Assembly (NCBI GenBank): GCA_023400985.1
Contig: JAEXEN010000011.1
Span: 39,017 to 103,016 of the forward strand
DNA: 64,000 nt
From: Bacillota bacterium
GTDB taxonomy: Bacteria > Bacillota > Clostridia > Christensenellales > CAG-138
Reading direction: 5' to 3'
Part shown: one piece after another, positions 1 through 8,070 of the stretch
Layout: the number at the start of each line of letters is the position of its first letter
Position numbering within the stretch: position 1 is the first letter of the stretch
Made by a program: the position numbers and the translations under genes
The notes under the pieces: generated by a model
The model's database searches: none
What the model saw: only the letters and a program-made list of their open reading frames with translations
What the model was told of the DNA's origin: nothing

Positions 1-350
1 AGATCTACAGGCGCTTGGGCGTACAAACGCTGTCTTCCACCACATGGGGCATCAAACGGGCGGCGGATATGCTTTGCTATTCCCCCTTAAATACCGTGTT
101 CAACTTGGGCAACGGCGATGTGGAACTTGTGGAAATTGAGGTGCCGCTGCTCATGGTAGGGTATCATATCAGGGATCTGACTGTTCCTGGTGAAGTCCAT
201 GTGGTTGCAATCATGCGCGGAAATAAAACATTTTTGCCGACCACGGGGACCGTTCTGGAAAAGGATGATATGCTCTATATTGCCGCCGCCGCTGCATCGA
301 GCGGCCGGCTGAAGAAGTTGTTCGGATTCGCCAACGGAAAGGGGATGTGA
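1..350 (+). CDS. TrkA-type potassium channel regulatory subunit, 5' truncated by window edge
   Basis: The reading frame is open from the first bases (the codon at position 3 is in frame), so this is the 3' part of a gene that starts outside the window. The visible 115 or so residues contain the link from an RCK/TrkA_N Rossmann domain (the segment before GIKRAADML) and a TrkA_C-like domain with the pattern VPGEVHVVAIMRGNKTFLP. Such proteins bind NAD(H) or ATP in the cytoplasm and gate Trk/Ktr potassium channels. The stop codon lies 4 bases before a second TrkA protein, so the two form one operon and may act as a pair. The channel subunit is not visible; it may lie upstream. Confidence 0.85.
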   Translation, partial: IYRRLGVQTLSSTTWGIKRAADMLCYSPLNTVFNLGNGDVELVEIEVPLLMVGYHIRDLTVPGEVHVVAIMRGNKTFLPTTGTVLEKDDMLYIAAAAASSGRLKKLFGFANGKGM

Positions 351-354
351 AAGC

Positions 355-1023
355 ATGAAGGTAATTATCGTGGGCGGCGGGCAGGTTGGCGCTTATTTGG
401 CAGCATTGCTCATAGAACGCGGACACGAGATCAAAATCATGGATACGCGCGATATAAGGATCCCAATCCTGAAACGGGATCTGCCGGAAAGCTGCGTGAT
501 CCATGCGGACGGCACGGATCCCCAAGCGTTGGAAGCGGCGGGAATCCGCGGCGCCGATGTGGTGGCCGCGGTTACCGGGGCGGACGAAACCAATTTGGTG
601 GCAGCAACGCTTGCCAGGATGGAGTACGGCGTACGCCGCGTAGTCGGTCGTGTCAATAATCCGAAAAACGCATGGCTGTTTAATGCCACGATGGGCGTGG
701 ATGCGGCGCTCAACCAGGCCGATCTTATGGCGCGCCTTGTAGCGGAAGAAATGACCATGGGAGATATGATGACGCTTCTGAAGCTCCATGGCGGGCAGTA
801 TTCACTGGTGGAAAGGGTCGTAGATCCCGGCTCCATGGCGGCTGGGAAAACGTTAAAGGATATCAAACTCCCTGGGGAATGCATGCTGGTTGCCATTTTG
901 CGCGGATCGGAGCTGCTGCTGCCTCGCGGGGAAACCGTTCTATTATCCGACGATAAGGTCGTGGCGATCGTGCATGCCTCCTGTTTGCAGACCCTTGCCG
1001 ATACGCTCGGGCCAAACGCGTAA
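355..1023 (+). CDS. TrkA family potassium uptake regulatory protein
   Basis: A 222-residue protein with an N-terminal Rossmann fold beginning MKVIIVGGGQVGAYLA, whose GGGQVG is the dinucleotide-binding glycine motif of RCK domains, followed by a TrkA_C domain from about residue 140 (GECMLVAILRGSELLLPRGE). It should bind a nucleotide and regulate a Trk/Ktr potassium channel at the membrane. The full-length Rossmann plus TrkA_C arrangement and length are normal for single-RCK proteins. It follows the truncated TrkA gene at 1-350 with a 4-base gap, and a 22-bp perfect hairpin directly downstream ends the operon. Confidence 0.9.
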   Translation: MKVIIVGGGQVGAYLAALLIERGHEIKIMDTRDIRIPILKRDLPESCVIHADGTDPQALEAAGIRGADVVAAVTGADETNLVAATLARMEYGVRRVVGRVNNPKNAWLFNATMGVDAALNQADLMARLVAEEMTMGDMMTLLKLHGGQYSLVERVVDPGSMAAGKTLKDIKLPGECMLVAILRGSELLLPRGETVLLSDDKVVAIVHASCLQTLADTLGPNA

Positions 1024-1037
1024 AAAAGAAAACAATA

Positions 1038-1085
1038 CATATCAAAGGGGTCATTCGGCTACGGCCGAATGACCCCTTTGATATG
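1038..1085. terminator. Strong terminator-type hairpin between convergent genes
   Basis: Positions 1038-1059 and 1064-1085 form a perfect 22-bp inverted repeat around a 4-base loop. It lies between the end of the TrkA operon and the convergent zinc-ribbon gene at 1099-1572. It lacks a long T-tract on either side, so it may act as a stability or convergence element as much as a classical terminator. Confidence 0.75.
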
Positions 1086-1098
1086 TTTAAAACTCTCG

Positions 1099-1572
1099 TT
1101 ACTTAAGAAGCTTGATCCCGCCGATGAGAGGCAGGGGCTTCGTTTCGCCCTTGGCTGCGTTCATGATGCCGAGGATCATAAATACGAGGAACGCGAGCCA
1201 CAGAATGCTGAAGACCGTGCTCATGATGCTGCCGATTGTCCAGGAGATCGCCCAGAGGATCGGGGTGAGGATGGCGACGAGGATGCCGTAGGCGATCTCT
1301 GCGAGGGCAAGCACCAGGCCCTGGTTGGCATGGTAGCGCGCAAATTGCGAGTTGGGCGCCGCGAACAGGGGCACGAGCACCAAAAAGCCGAGATAGGCAA
1401 GGATGCCCATCGCTTTGTTTTGCTGCGCGTCGCCGAGCGCGGGGGCGGTTTGCGCGCCTGCGCTGTAGGCTGCGTTTTGCTGCGGAGCCGCGTTATTGAC
1501 GGTTGCACCGCAGGAGGGGCAGAATTTTGCGCCACCGTTTACCTCGGCGCCGCAATTGTTGCAGAATGCCAT
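1099..1572 (-). CDS. Zinc-ribbon DUF4870-like small membrane protein
   Basis: A 157-residue protein. It starts MAFCNNCGAEVNGGAKFCPS, a CxxC...CxxC zinc ribbon typical of the zinc_ribbon_2 family. An Ala/Gln-rich linker follows, then three hydrophobic segments (GILAYLGFLVLVPLF, LVLALAEIAYGILVAIL, and a stretch before FMILGIMNAAKGE) with the YHANQGL motif seen in DUF4870-like proteins. The function is unknown; such proteins are membrane-bound with a cytoplasmic zinc ribbon. The start at 1572 is chosen because it opens the zinc ribbon and has a GGAGG-type site 8-12 bases upstream. A decayed zinc-ribbon gene lies directly upstream on the same strand. Confidence 0.8.
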   Translation of the reverse strand: MAFCNNCGAEVNGGAKFCPSCGATVNNAAPQQNAAYSAGAQTAPALGDAQQNKAMGILAYLGFLVLVPLFAAPNSQFARYHANQGLVLALAEIAYGILVAILTPILWAISWTIGSIMSTVFSILWLAFLVFMILGIMNAAKGETKPLPLIGGIKLLK

Positions 1573-1639
1573 GATCGTTTCCTCCCGAATATAAAATAGA
1601 TTGTAGGACGGGCGGTACGAACCGCCGGAAACACGTATA

Positions 1640-2780
1640 CTAAATTTTCGCGCCGCAGTCCCCGCAGAATTTGATGCCCGGCGCGAGGGGAGGCACCGCA
1701 GGCGGGGCAGACCGTGGGTTTTAAAGCAAGGGAAGCGCCGCAGTTGTTGCAAAAACGCACGCCTATTGCGTTTTTTGCGCCGCATTGCGAGCGAACATTA
1801 AGCTCCATGAAGGTGCCGCAATTGTTGCAGAACTTGCCTGAACCGGCGGACTTTTAGCACACGGGGCAAACGGTGGTCTTGGACTCGATTTTTCCCTTCC
1901 AAACGGCGGCGCTTTCCGCCGCAAACTCGATGTTTCGCTGCATGGCGTCCGCGCGCCTTGGCAACGTAGATTTCCTGACGTGGCGTGCAGCTTACGCAAA
2001 GCCCCCATCCTCGTTGAAATCGGTCGCACGCCCATGTGCGGCAGGCATGGCCGCGATGGAAATGCTGCTGCGCCTCGTTTTGCGCGCGTTCAAACGCATG
2101 CTCGTATTCCTTATGCCACTCCGGGCTTTGGCCCTCGAAGCGCTCGGAGGGGATGCCGCCGCCGCGCTGCATCGAGTAGCCGAGGTCGTTGAGCGCGCCG
2201 CCCAAAAGGCCGCCCCAAACGCCTGCGCCGTGCGACAGCACGCGAAGCGGCTTCCCGCAGAGTGCGCCACAATGGATGCAAGGGGCTTTATACGTTGCCA
2301 TAGGGTCCACTCCCTTTAGCTTAAGATGAAGTTCGGTTGCGCCGTAGCCGCCGCAGAAGCGCGCGCCCAAATCGTTTTTCGTTTTGCAGGCGGGGCAGAT
2401 GTTTTTTACGGAGCCGACGAGCTTTGCGCCGCATTCCTGGCAGAAGTTGACGCCGTCGGGGTTGATATGGCCGCAGTTGGGGCGGGTACGCCGTTCTTCC
2501 GCATCCCTCTTTTCCTTTTTCTTTTCGCCCTTGACAGATTTCACGCGGGCCTGCGCGGCGGCGATATTGCTTTTTACAGGCTCGAGCTGGCTAAATAGGT
2601 CGGGGAAACGGGTCCTTCCGTCCTGCTCCGTCACAAGCTTTCCGGCATTTGCGTAGATCTCCGCTTCGCGGGCTGCATCTCGTTCAATTCCGCCTGCGCC
2701 TGATATAGCCTGACCTCGGGGTCGTCCTGCGGCATGAAGCCGCTGAGACCCTTGAAAATGCCGCCTAGGATATCGCTCAT
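1640..2780 (-). pseudogene. Decayed multi-zinc-ribbon protein gene with several frameshifts and a stop
   Basis: A once-continuous gene can be read from an ATG at 2780 (MSDILGGIFKGLSGF) to a TAG at 1640, but only by switching frames. One shift lies near 2670, where the text moves to an EIYANAGKLVTEQDG frame. The middle frame carries CGHINPDGVNFCQECGAKL and further CxxC pairs. Another shift lies near 1955, an in-frame TAA at 1854-1856 interrupts a ribbon, and a last shift near 1677 restores GIKFCGDCGAKI before the stop. At least four CxxC ribbon pairs remain. Neighbouring genes are intact, so local decay is more likely than generally poor sequence, though assembly error cannot be excluded. Confidence 0.75.
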
Positions 2781-2954
2781 ACCATACCCCCGAATCAACA
2801 TGTTTGCCATATTCTCTTTCGGATTCTCACGGCATGCCGGGAAAATCCCTCAAAAGGCTTTGTTGAACTTGGGCCATGCATACTATACAATGTAACTAAG
2901 AATGCAGCAAAACACATTCCGCTTTTTATTGTAGGGAAAATTCTTTTTGCCGTC

Positions 2955-2971
2955 ATCACCCCGTGGGTGAT
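2955..2971. promoter_or_regulatory. Palindrome ATCACCC-N3-GGGTGAT upstream of solute-binding lipoprotein
   Basis: A perfect 7-bp inverted repeat with a 3-base spacer, 41 bases before the start of the lipoprotein gene at 3012, in the region between divergent genes. The same palindrome, with the same CGTC before and TTTT after, occurs at 17965-17981 near another lipoprotein gene. It could be an operator; a terminator would make little sense between divergent promoters. Confidence 0.4.
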
Positions 2972-3011
2972 TTTAGGTAAAACAAATAAAAGAAACGGAG
3001 ACCGACCCGAT

Positions 3012-4397
3012 ATGCGAATACGAATCCTCCCCGTTTTTCTTTGTCTTATGCTCCTTTTGGGCGCAGCCCCGCTCTCGGGCTGCAGCGGAAAGCCCGTGCT
3101 CGATCCCGAAAACCCCGTCACCGTTTCGCTGTGGCATAACTACGGCGGACAGATGAAGGAGACCATGGACGCGCTCGTAAACGAGTTCAACTCTACCGTC
3201 GGCAGCGAGCAGGGCGTGATCGTGAGCGTGACGAGCGTTTCAAGCTCCTCCTCCATCGTGAAAATGCTCGAAATGGCGGCGAACGGCGAACCCGGCGCGC
3301 CCGTTCTGCCCGACGTTACCACCCTATATCCCATCACGGCGCTCTTTTTGAAGGAAAAGGGGCTGATCGCCGATCTCGGCGATTACTTTTCCAACGCGGA
3401 GCTTAGCGCATACATACCCGCCTTTTTGGAGGAGGGGTACATCGGCGGTGCATTGTATGTTTTTCCCGTAGCGAAGTCCACGGAGGTGCTTTTTCTTAAC
3501 CGCACGCTTTTTGATAGGTTTTCCGCCGCCACGGGCATAACGGTCGAAAGCCTTTCCACCTTCGAGGGCATCGCGCGCGCTGCGGAGAGTTACTATGCAT
3601 GGACGGACTCCTTTACGCCGGATATCAAAAACGACGGCAAGGCGTTTTATATGCCCGATTCGTGGTTCAATATCGCGCAGATCGGCATGGAGCAGCTAGG
3701 GCTCAGCCTTGTGGAGGACGAACGCCTCAGCCTAAGGTCGGATCCGTACAAGCGCGTGTTCGAAACGCTCTACCGCCCCTCGGTGACGGGCGGCATCGCA
3801 ATTGCCGACAGCTATTCTTCCGAGTTTATGAAAACGGGCGACATCGTATGCTCCACTGGCTCCACGGCGGGCGTGCTGTTTTACGGCGATTCTATCACTT
3901 ATCCCGATAACACCGTGGAGCAGGTCGCGTTCGACGTGCTCCCATACCCTGTGTTCAAGGGCGGGGAAAGGGTAGCTTTGCAACGCGGCGGCGGCATGTG
4001 CGTATTCAAATCCGACGCAACGCGCGAATATGCTGCGAGCGTTTTTATCAAATGGTTCACGTCTGCGAAGCAGAACGAGCGCTTCGTTGCGTCTACGGGC
4101 TATTTGCCGGTCACGCAGGAAGCGTTTCAAAGCGTGGTCAGCGCGGGTGCAAAGAGCGGGAACGTAAACGTTGGGAAGCTCCTGTCGACGGCCTCGGGGA
4201 TGTTCGAGGAATACCGCTTCTACCTGCCGCCCGTGTTCGACGGCCTCGACGAGATGGGCGAAGAATACACGGCAGAATGGAAGGCCTCCGTTTTGATTGC
4301 GCGTCAGGAATACGCGTCGCTTTTGGCGGAGCTCAGCGCCGATGCGGCCTATGAGTCCGCATCAAAAGCCGCGCTTTCCGAGTTTACTTCCAAGTAG
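3012..4397 (+). CDS. Extracellular solute-binding lipoprotein (ABC transporter, family 1-like)
   Basis: A 461-residue protein with a lipoprotein signal peptide: basic start MRIR, hydrophobic core, and lipobox LSGC with the lipidated cysteine at residue 24. The mature part starts with PVTVSLWHNYGGQMKETMD, the typical first strand of sugar-type (family 1) binding proteins, and includes KWFTSAKQNERFVASTGYLP, characteristic of the C-terminal lobe. It should capture a sugar or glycoconjugate outside the membrane. The start at 3012 is preferred over an in-frame upstream ATG because it opens the signal peptide and has a GGAG 10-13 bases upstream. No permease or ATPase lies nearby. The next gene, 9 bases on, is a membrane-bound regulator, so the pair may form a sensing module rather than an importer. 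Confidence 0.85.
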   Translation: MRIRILPVFLCLMLLLGAAPLSGCSGKPVLDPENPVTVSLWHNYGGQMKETMDALVNEFNSTVGSEQGVIVSVTSVSSSSSIVKMLEMAANGEPGAPVLPDVTTLYPITALFLKEKGLIADLGDYFSNAELSAYIPAFLEEGYIGGALYVFPVAKSTEVLFLNRTLFDRFSAATGITVESLSTFEGIARAAESYYAWTDSFTPDIKNDGKAFYMPDSWFNIAQIGMEQLGLSLVEDERLSLRSDPYKRVFETLYRPSVTGGIAIADSYSSEFMKTGDIVCSTGSTAGVLFYGDSITYPDNTVEQVAFDVLPYPVFKGGERVALQRGGGMCVFKSDATREYAASVFIKWFTSAKQNERFVASTGYLPVTQEAFQSVVSAGAKSGNVNVGKLLSTASGMFEEYRFYLPPVFDGLDEMGEEYTAEWKASVLIARQEYASLLAELSADAAYESASKAALSEFTSK

Positions 4398-4406
4398 GCG
4401 CCGGAA

Positions 4407-6071
4407 ATGGCGAAGACCGTGCTCCAACGCATGAAAGCGGCGGCTGCTTCCCTGCGCGATGCGATGCGCGCGGGGAAATCCATGCGCGTTGCGGTATTTA
4501 TCTACCTCCTTTCGCTCACGGGCATCATGCTGTTGGGCGTGGTGCTCCTTTTGAGCGCCGCGGGCGTATTCAGCTCCGGCCGCGAGGCGCAAAAAACGCT
4601 TATGGAAAACGATCTTACACATGTGGCGGCGGATATCGCGGCCGATTATGAAACGGTCTCCGCCGTATGCGTTTCCTACGCGAAGCTCTGCGCCGGCGAT
4701 CTGGAGGCGCGTATGCTGGAACAGGGGTTTTACGCGCGGGACCTTTCAAGCAATGCGGATGCGCTTAAATCGCTTTTGGGCAATTCCTATACCTCGCTTT
4801 CCGCGGCGCTTTCGCGCGCGCGCGCAAGCGGCGCGTTTTTGATGCTCGACGCCACGGTCAACCCGGCCCTTCCTAGCGCTGAGGATTCCCGCGCCTGCAT
4901 CTATCTTCGCAACATGGAGCCCAATATCATCAACGCGACCGACCCGTATCTGCAGCTTCTGCGCGGGCCGGCTTCCGTTGCACGCGAAAACGGCATCAAC
5001 ATGCATGCGGAATGGCAGATGGAGCTTTTTGTACCGCAAGACGGCGATTTGAAGAAAAACCTTGCGGCGTTGGCTAAAAGCGATCTCCCGCTCTCGCACG
5101 CGTATTTTTGGCAGGGACCGGGCTCGATGAATAACATGAGCGACCGCACCATGCTTTGCGTTGCGCCGCTTATCGCCTCCGACGGCACGCTCATGGGCGC
5201 ATGCGGCTTCGAGGTGAGCGCCATGCTGTTTTCGCTTTCCTACGCGCCCAATCACCGCGCCCATCCGCAAAGCTTCGTGATGCTTGTGCCAAATGACGGG
5301 GGGGTGGTTGAGCTTTCGCGCGCGTTCACGGCGGGTGGCGGCGTGGACGTACCATCCGGCACGGAGGCGGCGCTCTATGTGTTGGAAAACGACGGGAAAG
5401 GCTTCGTTTCCATGGAAGACGGGCGCGGGGGCGCCTATGCGGGCCTCGTGCGACCCCTCTCGATCTACCCGTCGGACTCGCCTTTTCAAGGGGAAGACAG
5501 CTTTTCGGTCGCTCTCATGATGCCGCGGCAAGCGCTTACAAAGCTTGTAAGGGCGGATGCCGTCCGCTATACGGTTCTTTTCTTTGCGCTCATGGTCACG
5601 GCGCTGTTCGCATCGCTTTTCATGAGCCGCAGGTTTACAAAGCCGCTCAACGCCTCGATCAAAAATCTCCGCGCGGCGGACAATACCGAACAAAAGACGG
5701 GTATCCGCGAGATCGACGAGCTCATAAGCTCGTTGAAGGAGCGCGCCGCCATGGAGAACGCGCAAATCGCCGCAGGTGCCGATTCGCACGAGCAGCAGCG
5801 GGACCGCTATGTGCTTCTGAGCGAATTTGCCGCCAACATCGCCTTCCTTTCCGCGGCGGAACGCGCCGTGTTCGAGCTGTACTGCGAAGGCTGCACAGCC
5901 GAAGAGATCGCCAAAAAGCTTTATCTGAGCATAAACACCATCAAGACCCACAGCAAGCGCATCTACATGAAACTCAACGTATCTTCGCGTAAAGAACTTC
6001 TTGTTTTCGCGTCCATGCTGAAAGAGGAAGCCGCGTGGAAGGCGAGGAAAAGCAAACCGCTTTCCTCCTAA
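4407..6071 (+). CDS. Membrane-anchored LuxR-type transcriptional regulator
   Basis: A 554-residue protein. One transmembrane segment lies at about residues 27-52 (VAVFIYLLSLTGIMLLGVVL). A large region of about 330 residues follows and should be extracytoplasmic. A second transmembrane segment (YTVLFFALMVTALFASLFM, near residue 400) leads to a short HAMP-like stretch. The C-terminus is a LuxR/GerE helix-turn-helix (LSAAERAVFELYCEGCTAEE, then IAKKLYLSINTIKTHSKRIY). It appears to be a one-component sensor that binds DNA from the membrane without a kinase or receiver domain. It begins 9 bases after the binding-protein gene, and the start has only a weak ribosome site, so translational coupling is likely. 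The pair may sense an external ligand through the lipoprotein. Confidence 0.8.
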   Translation: MAKTVLQRMKAAAASLRDAMRAGKSMRVAVFIYLLSLTGIMLLGVVLLLSAAGVFSSGREAQKTLMENDLTHVAADIAADYETVSAVCVSYAKLCAGDLEARMLEQGFYARDLSSNADALKSLLGNSYTSLSAALSRARASGAFLMLDATVNPALPSAEDSRACIYLRNMEPNIINATDPYLQLLRGPASVARENGINMHAEWQMELFVPQDGDLKKNLAALAKSDLPLSHAYFWQGPGSMNNMSDRTMLCVAPLIASDGTLMGACGFEVSAMLFSLSYAPNHRAHPQSFVMLVPNDGGVVELSRAFTAGGGVDVPSGTEAALYVLENDGKGFVSMEDGRGGAYAGLVRPLSIYPSDSPFQGEDSFSVALMMPRQALTKLVRADAVRYTVLFFALMVTALFASLFMSRRFTKPLNASIKNLRAADNTEQKTGIREIDELISSLKERAAMENAQIAAGADSHEQQRDRYVLLSEFAANIAFLSAAERAVFELYCEGCTAEEIAKKLYLSINTIKTHSKRIYMKLNVSSRKELLVFASMLKEEAAWKARKSKPLSS

Positions 6072-6171
6072 AGGCAAGGCGTATTTGAAAAGCAGGAATA
6101 CGCTCTGGCTGTCAAAAAACACCCCCTGAGCATATTGTGCAAAAGCACAAAGTGTTTGGGGGGCTTTTGTT

Positions 6172-7263
6172 ATGGTGACCGTCAGCCTTTGCATGATCGT
6201 AAAAAACGAGGAGGCGGTGCTTTCGCGCTGCCTTACGTCGGTAAAGGGTATCGCAGATGAAATCATCATTGTAGATACCGGTTCCACGGATGCCACAAAG
6301 GAGATTGCCATGAGCTTCGGCGCGAAGGTATATGATTTCCCGTGGATTGACGACTTTTCCGCCGCGCGCAATTTTTCGTTTTCCAAGGCGACCATGCAGT
6401 ATATCCTATGGCTCGATGCGGACGACGTGCTGCTGGCAGAGGAGCGGGAAAAACTACTGAAACTCAAGGAAACGCTCGACGAAGGCGTGGATGCGGTGAT
6501 GATGCGCTACGACATCGCGTTTGACAGTGAGGGCCGCCCCTCCTTTTCCTATTTTCGGGAGCGGCTCAGCAAGCGCGCACGCAATTTTAAGTGGGAGGAG
6601 CCGGTGCATGAGTTTTTGCGTACCTACGGCAACATCGTCAACGCGGAGATCCACGTGACCCACCAAAAGCCCAAGCGCGAATCGGAACCGGGAAGGAATG
6701 CCCGCATCTACGAGGCGATCCTTCAACGAGGCGAAACGCTCTCGCCTCGCGGCACCTATTATTACGCCCGTGAGCTTAAGGATATGGGGCGCTTTATAGA
6801 GGCGACGGAACGCTTTCGTGAATTTCTTGCCTCCCGAAAAGGATGGGTGGAGGACAATATTGCGGCTTGTCTGGGGCTTGCCCGCTGCCTTGCCGCAGCA
6901 GGCGACGAAGACGGTGCGTTGAAGGCGCTTTTTCAAAGTTTTTTGTACGACGCGCCCCGCGCGGAGGTTTGCTGTGAGATCGGCTACCGCTTCAAGGTAA
7001 AAACGGATTACCGCCGCGCTGCGTTTTGGTTCTCGCTCATAGAGCACCTTGAGCGGCCTGCGGATTCGTGGGGCTTTTTCGAGCTCGACAGCTGGAATTA
7101 CGTTCCCTTTTTGGAATGCGCGGTCTGCTACGACCGTTTAGGCGAGCTTGAAAAGGCGGAATACTTTAACGAACTCGCTGCCGCCGCCAAACCTGATTCA
7201 CGCGCGGTCGCGCACAACCGCGCGTATTTTGCGTCGAAAAAGGAGACGCGAAACCGGTCGTAA
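6172..7263 (+). CDS. Family 2 glycosyltransferase with TPR-like tail
   Basis: A 363-residue protein. The first 100 residues are a GT-A fold family 2 glycosyltransferase: SLCMIVKNEEAVLSRCL, EIIIVDTGSTDAT and the DxD-type metal site LWLDADD. The C-terminal half is helical with TPR-like repeats (YYYARELKDMGRFIEATERF and AACLGLARCLAAAGDEDGAL). This architecture is common in Firmicutes proteins called SunS/TPR glycosyltransferases, which add sugars to surface components or peptides. The start has a run of G residues upstream (GGGGGG, 6160s). It stands alone, 100 bases after the LuxR-type gene, with a terminator downstream. Confidence 0.85.
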   Translation: MVTVSLCMIVKNEEAVLSRCLTSVKGIADEIIIVDTGSTDATKEIAMSFGAKVYDFPWIDDFSAARNFSFSKATMQYILWLDADDVLLAEEREKLLKLKETLDEGVDAVMMRYDIAFDSEGRPSFSYFRERLSKRARNFKWEEPVHEFLRTYGNIVNAEIHVTHQKPKRESEPGRNARIYEAILQRGETLSPRGTYYYARELKDMGRFIEATERFREFLASRKGWVEDNIAACLGLARCLAAAGDEDGALKALFQSFLYDAPRAEVCCEIGYRFKVKTDYRRAAFWFSLIEHLERPADSWGFFELDSWNYVPFLECAVCYDRLGELEKAEYFNELAAAAKPDSRAVAHNRAYFASKKETRNRS

Positions 7264-7333
7264 TTTCCCTGGGAAATAGTCAAAAATACCGGGCCTTACT
7301 GATTGCCGGCACACCGCATCATTCTACCAAATC

Positions 7334-7368
7334 GAGCCGCCTCGGGTTTCACTTCGGCGGCTCTTTAT
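7334..7368 (+). terminator. Intrinsic terminator after glycosyltransferase
   Basis: GAGCCGCC at 7334-7341 pairs with GGCGGCTC at 7356-7363 and is followed by TTTATAT. It lies 70 bases after the glycosyltransferase stop codon. Confidence 0.7.
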
Positions 7369-7767
7369 ATGACCGTCCGCAAGGGGCACTATTGTGTTGG
7401 GGGGACGGCGGATGGCGGGCTGTCACTGCCTTTCGTCCTTTGGACTACTATGTGGTTCATAATAGTCATCTTGCTCCTTAGATTGCAATATCCCTTTGCG
7501 ACGGCCGCAATCTAATGACCGAAGGCCCTCGCGAAGATTCGCAGGCGAACGCCCGCGTCGTATCCGTCGCGGGCTCCGAGGGCCCAGCAGCGGCGTTCAG
7601 TTCCGTTCTACAAAACCACAATTTCGTAATAATTTCCGCATATTTTCGGAAAAAACAGGGAACATAAGCAATATGTTGTGCATTTATGGTTGCGGCACGA
7701 CCGGCCGGGGTGTTTTACAGGCGGAAAATGAATAAATTTTAAAAAGTATTACGATTTTATTAATATT
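7369..7767. other. Non-coding spacer with hairpins
   Basis: No convincing gene is present. A hairpin with TTAGATTGC/GCAATCTAA arms starts near 7478. A larger one follows with GGCCCTC/GAGGGCC arms (about 7526-7587). Positions 7471-7497 resemble 63784-63810 near the other end of the window (shared TTGCTCCTTAG, then GCAATA and CCCTT), so part of this spacer is repetitive. Confidence 0.5.
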
Positions 7768-7796
7768 TTGCTTGGTGCGCCTAATAAAGGTATAGT
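7768..7796 (+). promoter_or_regulatory. Sigma-A-type promoter of surface-protein gene
   Basis: TTGCTT at 7768-7773 and TATAGT at 7791-7796 are separated by 17 bases. Transcription from here would give a leader of about 270 bases before the start codon at 8071. Confidence 0.6.
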
Positions 7797-7808
7797 ATGC
7801 CGCTCCTA

Positions 7809-7889
7809 GGGGGAAACTTCCAAAAGCCTCGGCAAAGCTCTCTGAGACGCGAGACGCAAAACGCCGAAAACCGTGACGCGTCTTCCCCC
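7809..7889 (+). promoter_or_regulatory. Structured leader RNA, riboswitch-like, of unknown class
   Basis: GGGGGAA (7809-7815) pairs with TTCCCCC (7883-7889) and encloses a domain starting a few bases after the predicted transcription start. Inside, CGGC (7830-7833) can pair with GCCG (7863-7866), and AGACGCG (7845-7851) with CGCGTCT (7877-7883), so two alternative folds compete. The segment GGCAAA...GACGCAAA resembles the conserved core of class I cyclic di-GMP riboswitches, but the second half of that motif was not found. The identity is therefore open. Confidence 0.35.
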
Positions 7890-8070
7890 AAAGGATGTTA
7901 CGTCTTGTAACAAAACGATCGACAGGGCATGGGTCATACACAACAATGCCACCGTGCAAAAGGGTTTTTCCTGCGGAAAACCGAACCGACCACCCCTCTA
8001 CGGAGGGAAACACTCTAACGTGCCCCTTCGGAGAGGGGGAAAATACAAATATGAAAGGAATTTTTTCAGA

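Noticed and set aside
2955..2975. Intrinsic terminator (ATCACCC hairpin plus TTTT)
   Set aside because: It lies between divergent promoters, where no transcript needs ending. The 3-base loop and 7-bp stem are weak, so an operator or repeat is more likely.
4746..6467. A 573-codon open frame on the minus strand
   Set aside because: It lies opposite the LuxR-type regulator and the start of the glycosyltransferase gene, both with clear domains. Its translation is rich in Arg, His and Ala without any family pattern, as expected for antisense reading of GC-rich genes.
7809..7889. A confirmed class I cyclic di-GMP riboswitch
   Set aside because: Only the first half of the motif is similar. The second conserved hairpin and tetraloop receptor are not visible, so it is reported as an unassigned leader.
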